A DNA stretch of 64,000 nt from Flavobacterium jejuense (GCF_006491595.2 NZ_VEVQ02000002.1:124001-188000), one strand, 5' to 3'; shown: positions 17,652 to 25,951, numbered from the stretch's first letter. The notes: generated from the sequence alone by a model not told the origin. Made by a program: numbers and translations.

Positions 17652-18302
17652 TTATAAAGTTTGGGTTTTTATCCATTTTTTTGTGGGTTCTGTCCAGTTT
17701 TTTAACGGTTTGTATAAAAATCCGTGTCCTAAGTTTGTTTTTAGTTCTAGTTGTTCAAACTTTGTGGTGTTGTTTTTTTTGTTTTTCCAATGGTTGTAAT
17801 TCTTGCCTGCAATTTCATCTGATAAATCGTAGATACATAAAACTTGTCCATGGAATTTCCAATCGTTATTGGCTTCTTGGTAGTCATTATTTCCAGCTAA
17901 TAAAACATAGTTAATAGCATTAGTATTTATATCTGAAATATTGGAAGCAATTATAGCTCCTTTTGAAGCTCCAATAACTGTAATATTAATTGGCTGAACA
18001 CCATTTTTAACTAAATTATCAATTTTTTTTGAAATTTTAATAGCATATTTTTTTGCATCTACATTTTCATTTCTTATTTCAGCATGAACCGTTGAATTAT
18101 CGACTTTAATAGCTTCAATAATACTATCGAATTCGTATTTTCCGAATTCTTCACTAACAGCATTTTTACCTTGAATTTCGATTATTCTGCCATGAATGTA
18201 GAAAATGTGCTTTTTATTATATTGTTTATAGGGTTTTGAATTCCAACTCAATAAAATAGTTGTGAGTAAAAGAAGGGTTGCTATTTTTAAATTGGTTTTC
18301 AA
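17652..18302 (-). CDS. Secreted or membrane-anchored alpha/beta hydrolase-like protein
   Basis: A 216-aa protein with an N-terminal signal or anchor (KIATLLLLTTILLSW). It has the oxyanion-type segment HIFYIHGRIIE, a nucleophile elbow GASKGA, an Asp in IYDLSDEIAG and a His in NLGHGFLY, so a Ser-Asp-His triad is plausible. The closest general description is an alpha/beta hydrolase; the substrate is unknown. It lies 46 bp after the dihydroorotase-like gene on the same strand, with a short dispersed repeat in that gap, and 44 bp before the DUF4870-like gene. Confidence 0.68.
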   Translation of the reverse strand: MKTNLKIATLLLLTTILLSWNSKPYKQYNKKHIFYIHGRIIEIQGKNAVSEEFGKYEFDSIIEAIKVDNSTVHAEIRNENVDAKKYAIKISKKIDNLVKNGVQPINITVIGASKGAIIASNISDINTNAINYVLLAGNNDYQEANNDWKFHGQVLCIYDLSDEIAGKNYNHWKNKKNNTTKFEQLELKTNLGHGFLYKPLKNWTEPTKKWIKTQTL

Positions 18303-18308
18303 TTCTCG

Positions 18309-18332
18309 GTTGTCTGTTCTATGTTGTAAGTT
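18309..18332 (+). repeat. Short dispersed repeat, GTTGTCTGTT type
   Basis: A 24-bp stretch beginning GTTGTCTGTTCTATGTTGT. It matches the sequence at 60574-60597 at 22 of 24 positions. It lies at the start of the hydrolase gene's upstream region. A related but weaker stretch is at 37928-37962. Confidence 0.55.
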
Positions 18333-18348
18333 TTCGGTTATCTTTTTC

Positions 18349-19602
18349 TTAAATCACCAATTTCCCATTATTAAAAATTCCGTATGCTTTTCCTTTTGTT
18401 TTTTGTCCTAGGAAAGCGGAATTTTTGGATTTGGAAAGGATGTTTTCTTTGGTGAATGTTCCTTCTGTTTTAGGTGAGAAAAAGGTAAGTTCTGCTGTTG
18501 AATTGACTTCTATTTTATTTTGGGGTAACCCAAAGATAGTTTTGGCACTCGTTAATTTTTCAATCACTATTTCTAGAGGTAAAACGGTTGCTAATGCTCC
18601 AAAAGCACTTTCTAAACCAATCGTTCCATCTTTTGCCATGTCAAATTCTAGTTTCTTATGTTCGATGTCCAAAGGATTATGATCGGAAGTGATGCAATCA
18701 ATAGTTCCGTCGATTACTGCTTCTAGTAAGGCTTTTCTGGTTGCTTCATCTCGCAATGGTGGTGCCACTTTATATCTCGAATCGAAACCTGATAAGATTT
18801 CTTCGTTTAAAACTAAATGATGTACTGTTACGCTACACGTTACTTGTAATCCTTTGGCTTTGGCTTCTTTAATTAATTGTATGGCTTTTTGAGTAGAAAT
18901 GGTTGGAATGTGTAATTTTCCACCTGTATATTCTAATAGAAATAAGTTACGAGCGATGTGTAATTCTTCGGACAAGGTTGGAATTCCTTTTAAGCCTAAT
19001 CGAGTAGAAGCAATGCCTTCGTTTACAACTCCTTTTCCTTTTAGTGAATTGTCTTGGCTATAACTAATGACTAATCCGTCGAAATCTTGCACGTATTGTA
19101 AGGCTATTTTTTGAATATTCGCATCTTGAATGGCTTTGTTGTAATCTCCAAAAGCAATGGCACCAGCATTTTTCATGTCGAATAATTCGGCTAAATCTTG
19201 TCCGTCACTGTTTTTTGTTAAAGCTCCAATAGGAAAAAGAGTTGTTGCTTGGTCTTTGGCTTTGTCTAAAACAAATTTTATATACGATTGGTTGTCGATT
19301 ATTGGAGTACTATTGGGTTGCAAAGCTATAGTAGTAAAACCACTTTTTGCTGCTACTTGTAAACCATTCGCAATAGTTTCACGGTCTTCGTAACCTGGTT
19401 CTCCAAAAGAAACTGATGAGTCAAACCAACCTTGAGAAACATGAAGGTTTTCTTTTTCAACAACCGTTGCGTTTTCAGGTGTGGCAATTTCTTTTGCAAT
19501 TTCTGTAATAATTCCGTTTTCTATTTTAATGTCAACGGTTTGGTTGTGAAACGAACTGTTTTTATCTAGTATAGTGGCTTGTTTAATTAAAACGGGTGTC
19601 AT
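18349..19602 (-). CDS. Dihydroorotase-like protein lacking metal ligands (pseudo-dihydroorotase)
   Basis: A 417-aa amidohydrolase-fold protein with clear dihydroorotase architecture (FGEPGYEDRETIANGLQVAA, QPNSTPIIDN, CSVTVHHLVLNEE, SDHNPLDIEHK, GLESAFGAL). However, the metal-binding DxHxH motif reads DSSVS at 61-65. The HxED-type position reads YSQD at 181-184, and the histidine of the cHvST motif is Thr234 (PTIST). Only Asp307 of the core remains. By analogy with the inactive PyrC' of Pseudomonas, it is probably a structural or regulatory homologue, not the working enzyme; no pyrB lies beside it. Its ATG overlaps the stop of the BatA-like gene by 4 bp. Confidence 0.85.
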   Translation of the reverse strand: MTPVLIKQATILDKNSSFHNQTVDIKIENGIITEIAKEIATPENATVVEKENLHVSQGWFDSSVSFGEPGYEDRETIANGLQVAAKSGFTTIALQPNSTPIIDNQSYIKFVLDKAKDQATTLFPIGALTKNSDGQDLAELFDMKNAGAIAFGDYNKAIQDANIQKIALQYVQDFDGLVISYSQDNSLKGKGVVNEGIASTRLGLKGIPTLSEELHIARNLFLLEYTGGKLHIPTISTQKAIQLIKEAKAKGLQVTCSVTVHHLVLNEEILSGFDSRYKVAPPLRDEATRKALLEAVIDGTIDCITSDHNPLDIEHKKLEFDMAKDGTIGLESAFGALATVLPLEIVIEKLTSAKTIFGLPQNKIEVNSTAELTFFSPKTEGTFTKENILSKSKNSAFLGQKTKGKAYGIFNNGKLVI

Positions 19603-21527
19603 TTTACAAATTTTTGGATTAGTAGTTCAATCAATAAAAATAGGAGTGTGCCTATGATAAACCATTTCCATAAGGCGGTGTCGGTTCGTTTTGATTGTAA
19701 ATCGTTCAAAACGGTTTCCACGTTGGTTACAGTAGTGGTTTTATCAAATAAAGTTGTGTTTGCGTTGCTTAAATCGCTTTCTGTTCTAGGATAATTGAAG
19801 CTAATTTCCTGAATGGAATTTTTGGCTTGCTTGACATTATAATTTCCTGATTTTGCTGGAAAATCTCCAAACGCTAGTTTTACTTTGGTATTCACAATTT
19901 GTTGTTGTGGAATGAAACTACTTTCAGTATTAGTAACACTTACGACTTCATCTTTTGATAAAATAGCATCAATAATAAGTGTTTCGTTTTCACCAATAGT
20001 AAAGGTGTTGGTTTTCGAATTATTTTTGGCTTGAGCCATATTATAAAACGTTGGTACAATTAAAGGAGAATTCTGAAAGTTGGAATTTTGTTTGTTGATT
20101 GGAGCAGTAAAAATATACAGATTTCCAATTTTATTTGAAATTGAAAAAGTAAAATTTGTTTTGTCTTCAAACTGTAAGATTGGCAACCCATTTCCAGAAA
20201 TAGTAAAGGATTTGTTTACTTTTGGATACTGAAAGTTACTCACATTTTTTTCAAATACATTTTTATACAAAGGATGATTGAAACTGATTTTTGTGATTTG
20301 TTTTTCGGAATCATTCAGTCCTGAAAACTGAAAAGAGCCAAAGTTTTTGCAAAAGCTATTTAAGTTTTGAAGGCTATTTTCTTGAGAAGGAATCAAAATT
20401 ATGCTACCACCTTTATTATAAAAAGAAAGTAGGGTAGTGCTTAAAGCTTGTGGAATTTCTACTACTTCGTTTAGAACAATTGTTTGTTGGTTTTCAATAC
20501 TATTATAGTTTAGTTGGGCTAATTCCGTATTGGTTACAACAAATTCATTTTCAGTTAAAATCTTATTTAAGAATTTATTTTTTTCGGGTGTGCCTATGAT
20601 AATTACGTTTTGTTTTTTAGGTTTGGAAATACTAAAATAAAAGGCATTGTCATATTGCAAACTATTGTCTTGTAAGATTACTTTTCCATGAAAAGCAGTT
20701 TTTGGGATATTGATTTTTAGTTGTTTTTCTGTTCTGTCGAAAGTGACTTGCGATTTGGCAATTAAAGCTTTCTTATTATAAACGGCAACTGGAATTGCTT
20801 CTGTTGTTTCACCGTAGGATTTTAAATCAATGGTAATTTCGTAAAAAGCATCTAAAACTTGACTTAAAGTTACTTTTTCAATGCTAATGTTGTTTTTGTT
20901 TTCTGCTTTAGGATTGATGAAATAAACCTCATTTTGCTTGCTTATATCTTCTATTTTTTTGGAATTCGCTCCAATAGCATCTGTGATAATGATATAATCT
21001 TTTTTGGTATTTGGTTTTTTTGAATCGACTTGCGTAAGTAAATAATCTAATTCAAACGGTAGTGCAGCATATTCTAATTTTTGTAATTCGCTTTGAATGG
21101 TTTTGCTATCGATATCCCAAAAAGTGGCATCATTGGTTACCAATGAAAAAGTTTGGTTTTCAGGAAACGATTCTAGAATTTCTTGGATGCTTCTTTTTAA
21201 TAATTCACCACGACTTCCTTTGGCTTGCATGGAAAAGGAGTTGTCTAAGAGTACAATTAACTCGTTGTCTTTACTTTTAGTTTGTTTTGCGTTGAAAAAA
21301 GGTTGGGCAAAAGCCAAAATAAGTAACGCTAACAATAATAAACGCGTTGCTAATAGCAACCATTTTTTAATAGTGCTACTTTTTCTAGTTTGTTGTTGGA
21401 GTTGACGAAGGAGTTTTACATTAGTAAAATACTCTTTTTTGAAGCGACGTAATTGAAATAAATGGACTAAAATTGGTATGACCAATAGGAACAAAAAGTA
21501 TAAAATCTCAGGATGTTTAAACTGCAT
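19599..21527 (-). CDS. BatA-domain, VWA-like membrane protein
   Basis: A 642-aa inner-membrane protein. Residues 1-80 are the N-terminal BatA (aerotolerance-type) double-hairpin: FKHPEILYFLFLLVIPILVHLFQLRRF, then KKWLLLATRLLLLALLILAFAQPFF. A VWA-like region follows (VLLDNSFSMQAKGSRGELLKRSIQEIL, with the DxSxS MIDAS start), then a long beta-rich part and a last TM helix near 620-638 with a short basic tail. Proteins of this type are found in Bacteroidota beside dihydroorotase-like genes; function unknown. A -7 promoter box lies 41 bases upstream. It shares a 4-bp overlap with the following gene, implying translational coupling. Confidence 0.85.
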   Translation of the reverse strand: MQFKHPEILYFLFLLVIPILVHLFQLRRFKKEYFTNVKLLRQLQQQTRKSSTIKKWLLLATRLLLLALLILAFAQPFFNAKQTKSKDNELIVLLDNSFSMQAKGSRGELLKRSIQEILESFPENQTFSLVTNDATFWDIDSKTIQSELQKLEYAALPFELDYLLTQVDSKKPNTKKDYIIITDAIGANSKKIEDISKQNEVYFINPKAENKNNISIEKVTLSQVLDAFYEITIDLKSYGETTEAIPVAVYNKKALIAKSQVTFDRTEKQLKINIPKTAFHGKVILQDNSLQYDNAFYFSISKPKKQNVIIIGTPEKNKFLNKILTENEFVVTNTELAQLNYNSIENQQTIVLNEVVEIPQALSTTLLSFYNKGGSIILIPSQENSLQNLNSFCKNFGSFQFSGLNDSEKQITKISFNHPLYKNVFEKNVSNFQYPKVNKSFTISGNGLPILQFEDKTNFTFSISNKIGNLYIFTAPINKQNSNFQNSPLIVPTFYNMAQAKNNSKTNTFTIGENETLIIDAILSKDEVVSVTNTESSFIPQQQIVNTKVKLAFGDFPAKSGNYNVKQAKNSIQEISFNYPRTESDLSNANTTLFDKTTTVTNVETVLNDLQSKRTDTALWKWFIIGTLLFLLIELLIQKFVK

Positions 21528-21567
21528 GTATTTTAGGTTTATTTCAAGACCATGAATTTACGGTGTT

Positions 21568-21575
21568 CAAAAATA
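21568..21575 (-). promoter_or_regulatory. -7 box before the BatA-like gene
   Basis: TATTTTTG on the minus strand, full TAnnTTTG match, 41 bases before the ATG. It would drive the BatA-like/dihydroorotase-like pair and perhaps the genes down to 16.4 kb. Confidence 0.4.
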
Positions 21576-21640
21576 CAAAAATGAAATGGTTTTTGATAGA
21601 AAGAGTGTTGTTGATGTTAATTATTTTTTTTAGGAAATTA

Positions 21641-22129
21641 TTAATTCAATTTTTCATTTATGAATTCAGTAACAATTTTTAATTCTTTATTTTTGTTTGC
21701 GAAGTTTAATTCTAATTCTGTAGTTAATTTAATAGGTATTTGATGATTAGTGTAAAATCTAATCTTTGTATTTACAAATTCACTTTTTTTAAGTACATGT
21801 TTTCTTAAAACACCATCATATTTTTTTGAGTTTTCATTTCTTGAGATTTGGATAATTGGATAATTTTTAATTATTAAATCTCCAAAAAATGATTTCTTTA
21901 ATAAAATAAATAGATTTCCTTCAAATAGTATAATTTCTGAAATGTAAAATTTTGTAGTAACAGACATTTTATTACTAGAGTAAATTTCAGTTTCAATATT
22001 TTTTATTTCTACGTAATCTCTATTACCAATTTCATTGAATAATAAAACTCTTTTATTTTTATAATAAAAATGGAATCCAAAATTACCAATTATAAATGTG
22101 CATAAAAATATTATACCAACTAATATCAT
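21641..22129 (-). CDS. Single-TM protein of unknown function
   Basis: A 162-aa protein with one N-terminal hydrophobic segment (MILVGIIFLCTFIIGNFGFHFYY) acting as anchor or signal, then a beta-rich soluble part. No family is recognised. Its ATG overlaps the TAA of the DUF1456 gene in a TAATG junction, so it is translationally coupled to it and is probably the second gene of that unit. Confidence 0.6.
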   Translation of the reverse strand: MILVGIIFLCTFIIGNFGFHFYYKNKRVLLFNEIGNRDYVEIKNIETEIYSSNKMSVTTKFYISEIILFEGNLFILLKKSFFGDLIIKNYPIIQISRNENSKKYDGVLRKHVLKKSEFVNTKIRFYTNHQIPIKLTTELELNFANKNKELKIVTEFINEKLN

Positions 22130-22572
22130 TACTCTTTCGGCTTATTCTTTCCGTTTTTGAAACGTACTTTTTCTACCACAGGTTCTTTTTTAGGAAATGG
22201 TTTTTTCTTTGGTTTGAAACCTGTTTCTGCTTTTTTAAAAGTAGTATTTTTTGGTTTTTCTTCTTTTCCTTGATTTCTATCACTTCCAGGATAGCCGTCT
22301 TTTGGAGGTGTGCTTTTATGACTTTTAATCACTTCCATAGGATTTTTTGGTTCCTCTTTTGTGCCTCTTAAATGAATCACTAAACCGTTTAAGAAGTTAC
22401 GTAACAATTGGTCACCGCATTCTACATAATTAGGATGCTCTTCATTTCTAAAAATGTTTCCTAATTCTCCTTTTGAAACTCTAAAGTTAACTAGTTCTAG
22501 GATTTCTACTATTTGGTCGTCTCTTAATTGTAAGGCAACACGTAGTTTTTTGAAGATATCGTTATTTGTCAT
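22129..22572 (-). CDS. DUF1456 (YehS-type) protein, single repeat with basic tail
   Basis: A 147-aa cytoplasmic protein. Residues 1-70 are one DUF1456 unit (NNDIFKKLRVALQLRDDQI, FRVSKGELGNIFRNEEHPNYVECGDQLLRNFLNGL). Proteobacterial YehS has two such units in tandem; here only one is present, most like the second. The rest is a disordered Lys/Pro/Glu-rich tail (KKAETGFKPKKKPFPKKEP), which could bind nucleic acid. The function of the family is unknown. It overlaps the next gene by 1 bp. Confidence 0.85.
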   Translation of the reverse strand: MTNNDIFKKLRVALQLRDDQIVEILELVNFRVSKGELGNIFRNEEHPNYVECGDQLLRNFLNGLVIHLRGTKEEPKNPMEVIKSHKSTPPKDGYPGSDRNQGKEEKPKNTTFKKAETGFKPKKKPFPKKEPVVEKVRFKNGKNKPKE

Positions 22573-22599
22573 TTTTTATATATTGTAAGCTACTTTTAA

Positions 22600-23385
22600 T
22601 TAGAAAAGCCAAAGATACGCTTTTGCAAATTCTTTTGCCCAAAGTTTTTCATTGTGTTTGCCATTTTCTACAATGTGTTTTTTGTGCAAGTGTAAACAAT
22701 CGCATCGTTTTTCTCTAATAAGTTGGATCATTTGGTTCATTTCATCGACCATATCTTCGCTTTCGCTGTCACCACACATGAAATAAAATTTAGTATCCAT
22801 TTTTTCTGTTGCTTCCGTTAAGGTGTAAATTTCATTGGAAAACCAAAAAGAAGGAGAAAAAACACCTACTTTACCAAACACCTCTGGATATTTTAAACTA
22901 GCATAATAAGAAGTTAAACCACCTAATGAACTTCCCATGATTCCCGTGTTTCTTGTATTCTTTTTTGTTCTATAAACAGAATCTACATAAGGTTTTACAG
23001 TAGAAACAATAAAATCTAGGTAAGCATCTGCGTTTCCACCACCGTATTTTGAGTTTTTATAAGGAGTTAATTCGCTAAGTCTTTTGTTATTTCCGTGTTC
23101 GATTCCTATGATAATTATTTTTGCTTTTAAGCTATCTAGTGTTTCGTCAATTCGCCATTCTCCTGCATAAGAAGATTTTGCATCAAATAAATTTTGAGCA
23201 TCATGCATGTATAAAACGGGATATTTTTTAGTAGAAGTATCATAATCTAAAGGTAAATAGACCCAAATTTTCTTTATAGTGTCTAATTGTGGAGCTTCCA
23301 TTTCAAAGGTGGAATAGCGTTTTTGAGCTTGTGTGATATTGGGTAAACAAAAAAAGATAATGAAAAGAAAGCCAAGTTTTTTCAT
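22600..23385 (-). CDS. Secreted esterase, IroE/esterase-D-like alpha/beta hydrolase
   Basis: A 261-aa hydrolase with a signal peptide (MKKLGFLFIIFFCLPNITQAQ). Family marks: KKIWVYLPLDYDTSTKKYPVLYMHDAQNLFD is the long N-terminal stretch starting near residue 38, nucleophile elbow GIMGSSLGGL, an Asp in MCGDSESEDM, and His in VENGKHNEKLWAKEF. It matches the putative-esterase (enterochelin-esterase-like, PF00756) family, acting in the periplasm or outside on esters or acylated saccharides. It is divergent from the TerB-like gene; the spacer is only 48 bp. Confidence 0.88.
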   Translation of the reverse strand: MKKLGFLFIIFFCLPNITQAQKRYSTFEMEAPQLDTIKKIWVYLPLDYDTSTKKYPVLYMHDAQNLFDAKSSYAGEWRIDETLDSLKAKIIIIGIEHGNNKRLSELTPYKNSKYGGGNADAYLDFIVSTVKPYVDSVYRTKKNTRNTGIMGSSLGGLTSYYASLKYPEVFGKVGVFSPSFWFSNEIYTLTEATEKMDTKFYFMCGDSESEDMVDEMNQMIQLIREKRCDCLHLHKKHIVENGKHNEKLWAKEFAKAYLWLF

Positions 23386-23392
23386 TTTTAAT

Positions 23393-23400
23393 TATATTTG
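23393..23400 (+). promoter_or_regulatory. -7 box before the TerB-like gene
   Basis: TATATTTG, a full TAnnTTTG match. It decides the start codon: the in-frame TTG at 23398 lies inside the promoter box, so translation must begin at the ATG at 23434. Confidence 0.5.
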
Positions 23401-23433
23401 GATGATATTAATCTTCATAAAAGTACTATTTTG

Positions 23434-23835
23434 ATGGAAACCTACCAAGAAAAAATTAGCTTATTGCAAGAAATGATTGCCTTTGCATTGATAGATGGAG
23501 AATTGCATGATAGGGAATATGATTTTATAGAAATGGTCTCATTGGAACTTGAGATTGAAAAAGAAGCCTTTCATAAACTTTTTGAAAAAAGAACAGAAGT
23601 TAAGGTAATTAAAGATGAATTTAATAGAGTTTGTCAGTTTTACAGATTGGCTTTATTAATGCATTCTGATGGTGTTTTACATGAAAAGGAACAAATAAAA
23701 ATAAATGAAATAGGCATTAATATGGGGTTGAATCCTTATGCTATGAAACGTGTATTGCATTTGATGAAGAAATCACCTAATCGTATGATTGATGGACAGA
23801 CTTTATTATCTGTTTTTGCGGAACAGCATAATTAA
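23434..23835 (+). CDS. TerB-like acidic protein
   Basis: A 133-aa cytoplasmic protein from the ATG at 23434; an in-frame TTG 12 codons earlier was rejected because a promoter box covers it. The body is all-helical with two TerB-like acidic turns: FALIDGELHDREYDFIEMVS and ALLMHSDGVLHEKEQIKINE, each D-G-x-L/V-x-x-x-E. TerB domains bind divalent metals and are linked with stress and membrane functions; no other ter genes are here. A strong hairpin terminator follows. Confidence 0.75.
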   Translation: METYQEKISLLQEMIAFALIDGELHDREYDFIEMVSLELEIEKEAFHKLFEKRTEVKVIKDEFNRVCQFYRLALLMHSDGVLHEKEQIKINEIGINMGLNPYAMKRVLHLMKKSPNRMIDGQTLLSVFAEQHN

Positions 23836-23880
23836 TAATCTGAAATTTAGTCAGTTATGTATTAAATAAATCTTAAAAAA

Positions 23881-23932
23881 AAGTCAAAATGTCTTTTCTT
23901 AAACAAATAGAAAGGACATTTTGACTTTTTTT
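23881..23932 (+). terminator. Strong intrinsic terminator after the TerB-like gene
   Basis: 17-bp arms AAGTCAAAATGTCTTTT and AAAGGACATTTTGACTT with one G-U pair and a 13-base loop, followed by eight T. It separates the TerB-like gene from hsp20. Confidence 0.85.
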
Positions 23933-23994
23933 TGTTTTGGAATATTGTTTGCGTTAAATAATGCAAATAATTGTTTAACTAAAAATTTATAGAT

Positions 23995-24432
23995 ATGAAC
24001 TTAGTAAAATCAAATCCAAAATTCTTTTTTCCTTCAGTAATGGAAGAATTGTTTAAACCTGATTTTATGGGTGGTGTTCAAGGTTTTTCTAACTCAACTG
24101 TACCAGCTGTAAATATTAAAGAAACCGAAACCGAATTTAAAATTGAGTTGGCTTCACCAGGGTTAAAAAGAGAAGATTTCAAAATTGAAGTAGATGAAAA
24201 TGTATTATCCATTTCTTCTGAACGAAAAAATGAATTAGAAGAACAAAGTGAAAACGGGAAATATACTCGTAAAGAATTCAGTTTTTCCTCTTTTAAGCGT
24301 TCTTTCACACTTCCAGAAACGGTAAATGAAGACGATATTAAAGCTAGCTATGAAAATGGAGTATTGTATTTGAGCCTTCCAAAAAGAGAAGAAGCTTTGC
24401 CAAAGCCAAAACGTTTTATAGAAATTGGCTAA
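23995..24432 (+). CDS. Hsp20/alpha-crystallin small heat-shock protein
   Basis: A 145-aa ATP-independent holdase chaperone. The alpha-crystallin domain spans about residues 35-130: VPAVNIKETETEFKIELASPGLKREDFKIEV, then the A-x-x-x-n-G-V-L motif as ASYENGVLYLSLPK, and a C-terminal tail. The N-terminal MNLVKSNPKFFFPSVMEELF is typical of Bacteroidota Hsp20. It is a single gene enclosed by two terminators. No heat-shock operator was recognised. Confidence 0.94.
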   Translation: MNLVKSNPKFFFPSVMEELFKPDFMGGVQGFSNSTVPAVNIKETETEFKIELASPGLKREDFKIEVDENVLSISSERKNELEEQSENGKYTRKEFSFSSFKRSFTLPETVNEDDIKASYENGVLYLSLPKREEALPKPKRFIEIG

Positions 24433-24472
24433 GTACTTAGTTGTTATAAGAATAAAAAGCTTAATTGTAGAC

Positions 24473-24509
24473 ATGCCCCAAAAGTTAGACATTATTTGGG
24501 GCATTTTTT
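24473..24509 (+). terminator. Intrinsic terminator after hsp20
   Basis: Arms ATGCCCCAAA and TTTGGGGCAT, a 12-base loop, then a T-run. The left side, CCCCAAAAGTTAGACA, also resembles ends of IS3-family elements. Beyond this, the stretch 24510-24782 is AT-rich and shows no gene or repeat I can recognise. Confidence 0.8.
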
Positions 24510-24782
24510 ATGGAAAGTAATAATTTATTTTTGAAGTAATTAAAAATAGGTGATAAACTGTTTGTAGTGCTATGTATTTTTTAGTCAAGTAATATGCACT
24601 ATCTAAATTCTGTATTTGATTGTAAAAGTTTCTAGCTTTATGTAACAGAATTAAAGTGTTCTTTATTTGCTGTGAAAATACCGAATGAAAGAATAGTAGA
24701 GTGAATAGGTAAATTAAACAATTTTACTATGAATATTTTTTATTTAGTTTAACTAATGTAACAAAATTGCTGTTAGATATAT

Positions 24783-25796
24783 TTAGTAATGTATTATGTA
24801 TCCAGGTTCTGCATCTACTTTGTAAGCAATTTTAAAAGTCTTTTTTTCTTTTAAATCTGAAAATCTATCTAAGTAAATAGGTGTTGTTAAGCCACTTTCA
24901 TTAAATTGAATCATTTCATTTTCAAAAACTGTAATTCTTGTAGTAAGCATTAATGTTTCGTATAATTTTACCATTTCTGGATAAATAGTTATTTCTTTTT
25001 CAGCTAGAACTTGCGTAGTAGTGTCATTTAGAGAATAATGGAGTTCATCGTTTGACTTATTATTAATTTCAATTAATCTATCAAGAACGATACAATAGTC
25101 ACTTTCAATTGTTTCTAAAGTTTTATTCTCAAAAGCATTGTAATTTATTAAACAAACATCTAGAGCTACCATTTCAGGAATTAAAATGGTGTTTTGAGGA
25201 ACTTGATTTAATAAATTAATAGTAATAGGTACTTGTTGTTCTCTGACTAATCCACATTGTAAAGTTTCGCTGACAATAATATCAATAGGAAGTTTAGAAC
25301 TGATTTTTAGGGTAGTTGCATCTTTATTTTCATAATTTACAACATGTCCATCGAATCCTAGTTTTTTAATGATTTGTTGCATGTTGTTAAAGCTTTCTTT
25401 ATTGATTTCAACTAAAGTCACTTTTACTTTTTGCGGTGAATATGTAGCTAATATGGGTAAAAGTAAGGTAGCAAAAGGTCCAGTTCCAGCATAAAGAATA
25501 TGTATTGGTTTTTTTCCTTTTTTTTGAAGAGATGCAATAGCTTTGAAAATACTCTTTATAAAAATTTTTGTTCGTAAGATATCGTTCAAACACATCGCTG
25601 CCCAAGTTGTACCTATGGCTTTTCCATTATTAAAATAAAGATCTTGCTTATTGTTTTCGTTGTTGTTATCTAATGAAGACAATTCGTGTACTATAGATTT
25701 GTATTGATTAATTGCTTCAGTATGTTCGAGAAAATCATTGTTATCATTAGTGAAAATTTTACCTATTTTTTGAAGATTTTCAATATGATTAGACAT
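24783..25796 (-). CDS. SAM-dependent methyltransferase with PRMT-like features
   Basis: A 337-aa cytoplasmic class I methyltransferase. The SAM site is ILYAGTGPFATLLLPIL (motif I) and KVTLVEINKESF (acidic residue binding ribose). The double-E-like loop reads VSETLQCGLVREQQV, comparable in place to the substrate loop of protein arginine methyltransferases, and a beta-rich C-terminal domain ends in KIAYKVDAEPGYIIHY. I infer a PRMT-like fold; the substrate may be a protein, peptide or small amine. It is monocistronic. Upstream is an unusual leader with promoter box, palindrome, an 18-codon ORF and a long stem. Confidence 0.75.
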   Translation of the reverse strand: MSNHIENLQKIGKIFTNDNNDFLEHTEAINQYKSIVHELSSLDNNNENNKQDLYFNNGKAIGTTWAAMCLNDILRTKIFIKSIFKAIASLQKKGKKPIHILYAGTGPFATLLLPILATYSPQKVKVTLVEINKESFNNMQQIIKKLGFDGHVVNYENKDATTLKISSKLPIDIIVSETLQCGLVREQQVPITINLLNQVPQNTILIPEMVALDVCLINYNAFENKTLETIESDYCIVLDRLIEINNKSNDELHYSLNDTTTQVLAEKEITIYPEMVKLYETLMLTTRITVFENEMIQFNESGLTTPIYLDRFSDLKEKKTFKIAYKVDAEPGYIIHY

Positions 25797-25854
25797 GAAT
25801 TTAAGTAAAATTAAAGGGGTTAATATTTTAAATGTAATTATAATTCTTTAAATT

Positions 25855-25911
25855 TTATTTTAAAAGAACACAATTCCCTAAAGCTTTTTGCCTATTTGCT
25901 TGATTTTTCAT
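25855..25911 (-). CDS. Possible 18-codon leader ORF upstream of the methyltransferase gene
   Basis: ATG at 25911-25909, stop TAA at 25855-25857, translation MKNQANRQKALGNCVLLK. It lies on the same strand as the methyltransferase gene, 58 bases before its ATG, inside an 81-bp segment whose ends form a 12-bp inverted repeat. It may be a leader peptide, a small product, or chance within a mobile repeat. No direct evidence of translation is available. Confidence 0.25.
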   Translation of the reverse strand: MKNQANRQKALGNCVLLK

Positions 25912-25947
25912 GGAGTAGATTTCCAATATAAAATTGGGAATTGTGTT
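25867..25947 (-). promoter_or_regulatory. Leader stem: perfect 12-bp inverted repeat spaced by 57 bases
   Basis: AACACAATTCCC at 25867-25878 pairs with GGGAATTGTGTT at 25936-25947. In a minus-strand transcript these arms would enclose the start and most of the 18-codon ORF. Alternatively they are terminal repeats of a small non-autonomous element. Confidence 0.5.
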
Positions 25948-25951
25948 AAAG

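Noticed and set aside
23398..23433. TTG start for the TerB-like gene
   Set aside because: A TATATTTG promoter box overlaps this codon, so it would lie before the transcript start; the ATG at 23434 is used.
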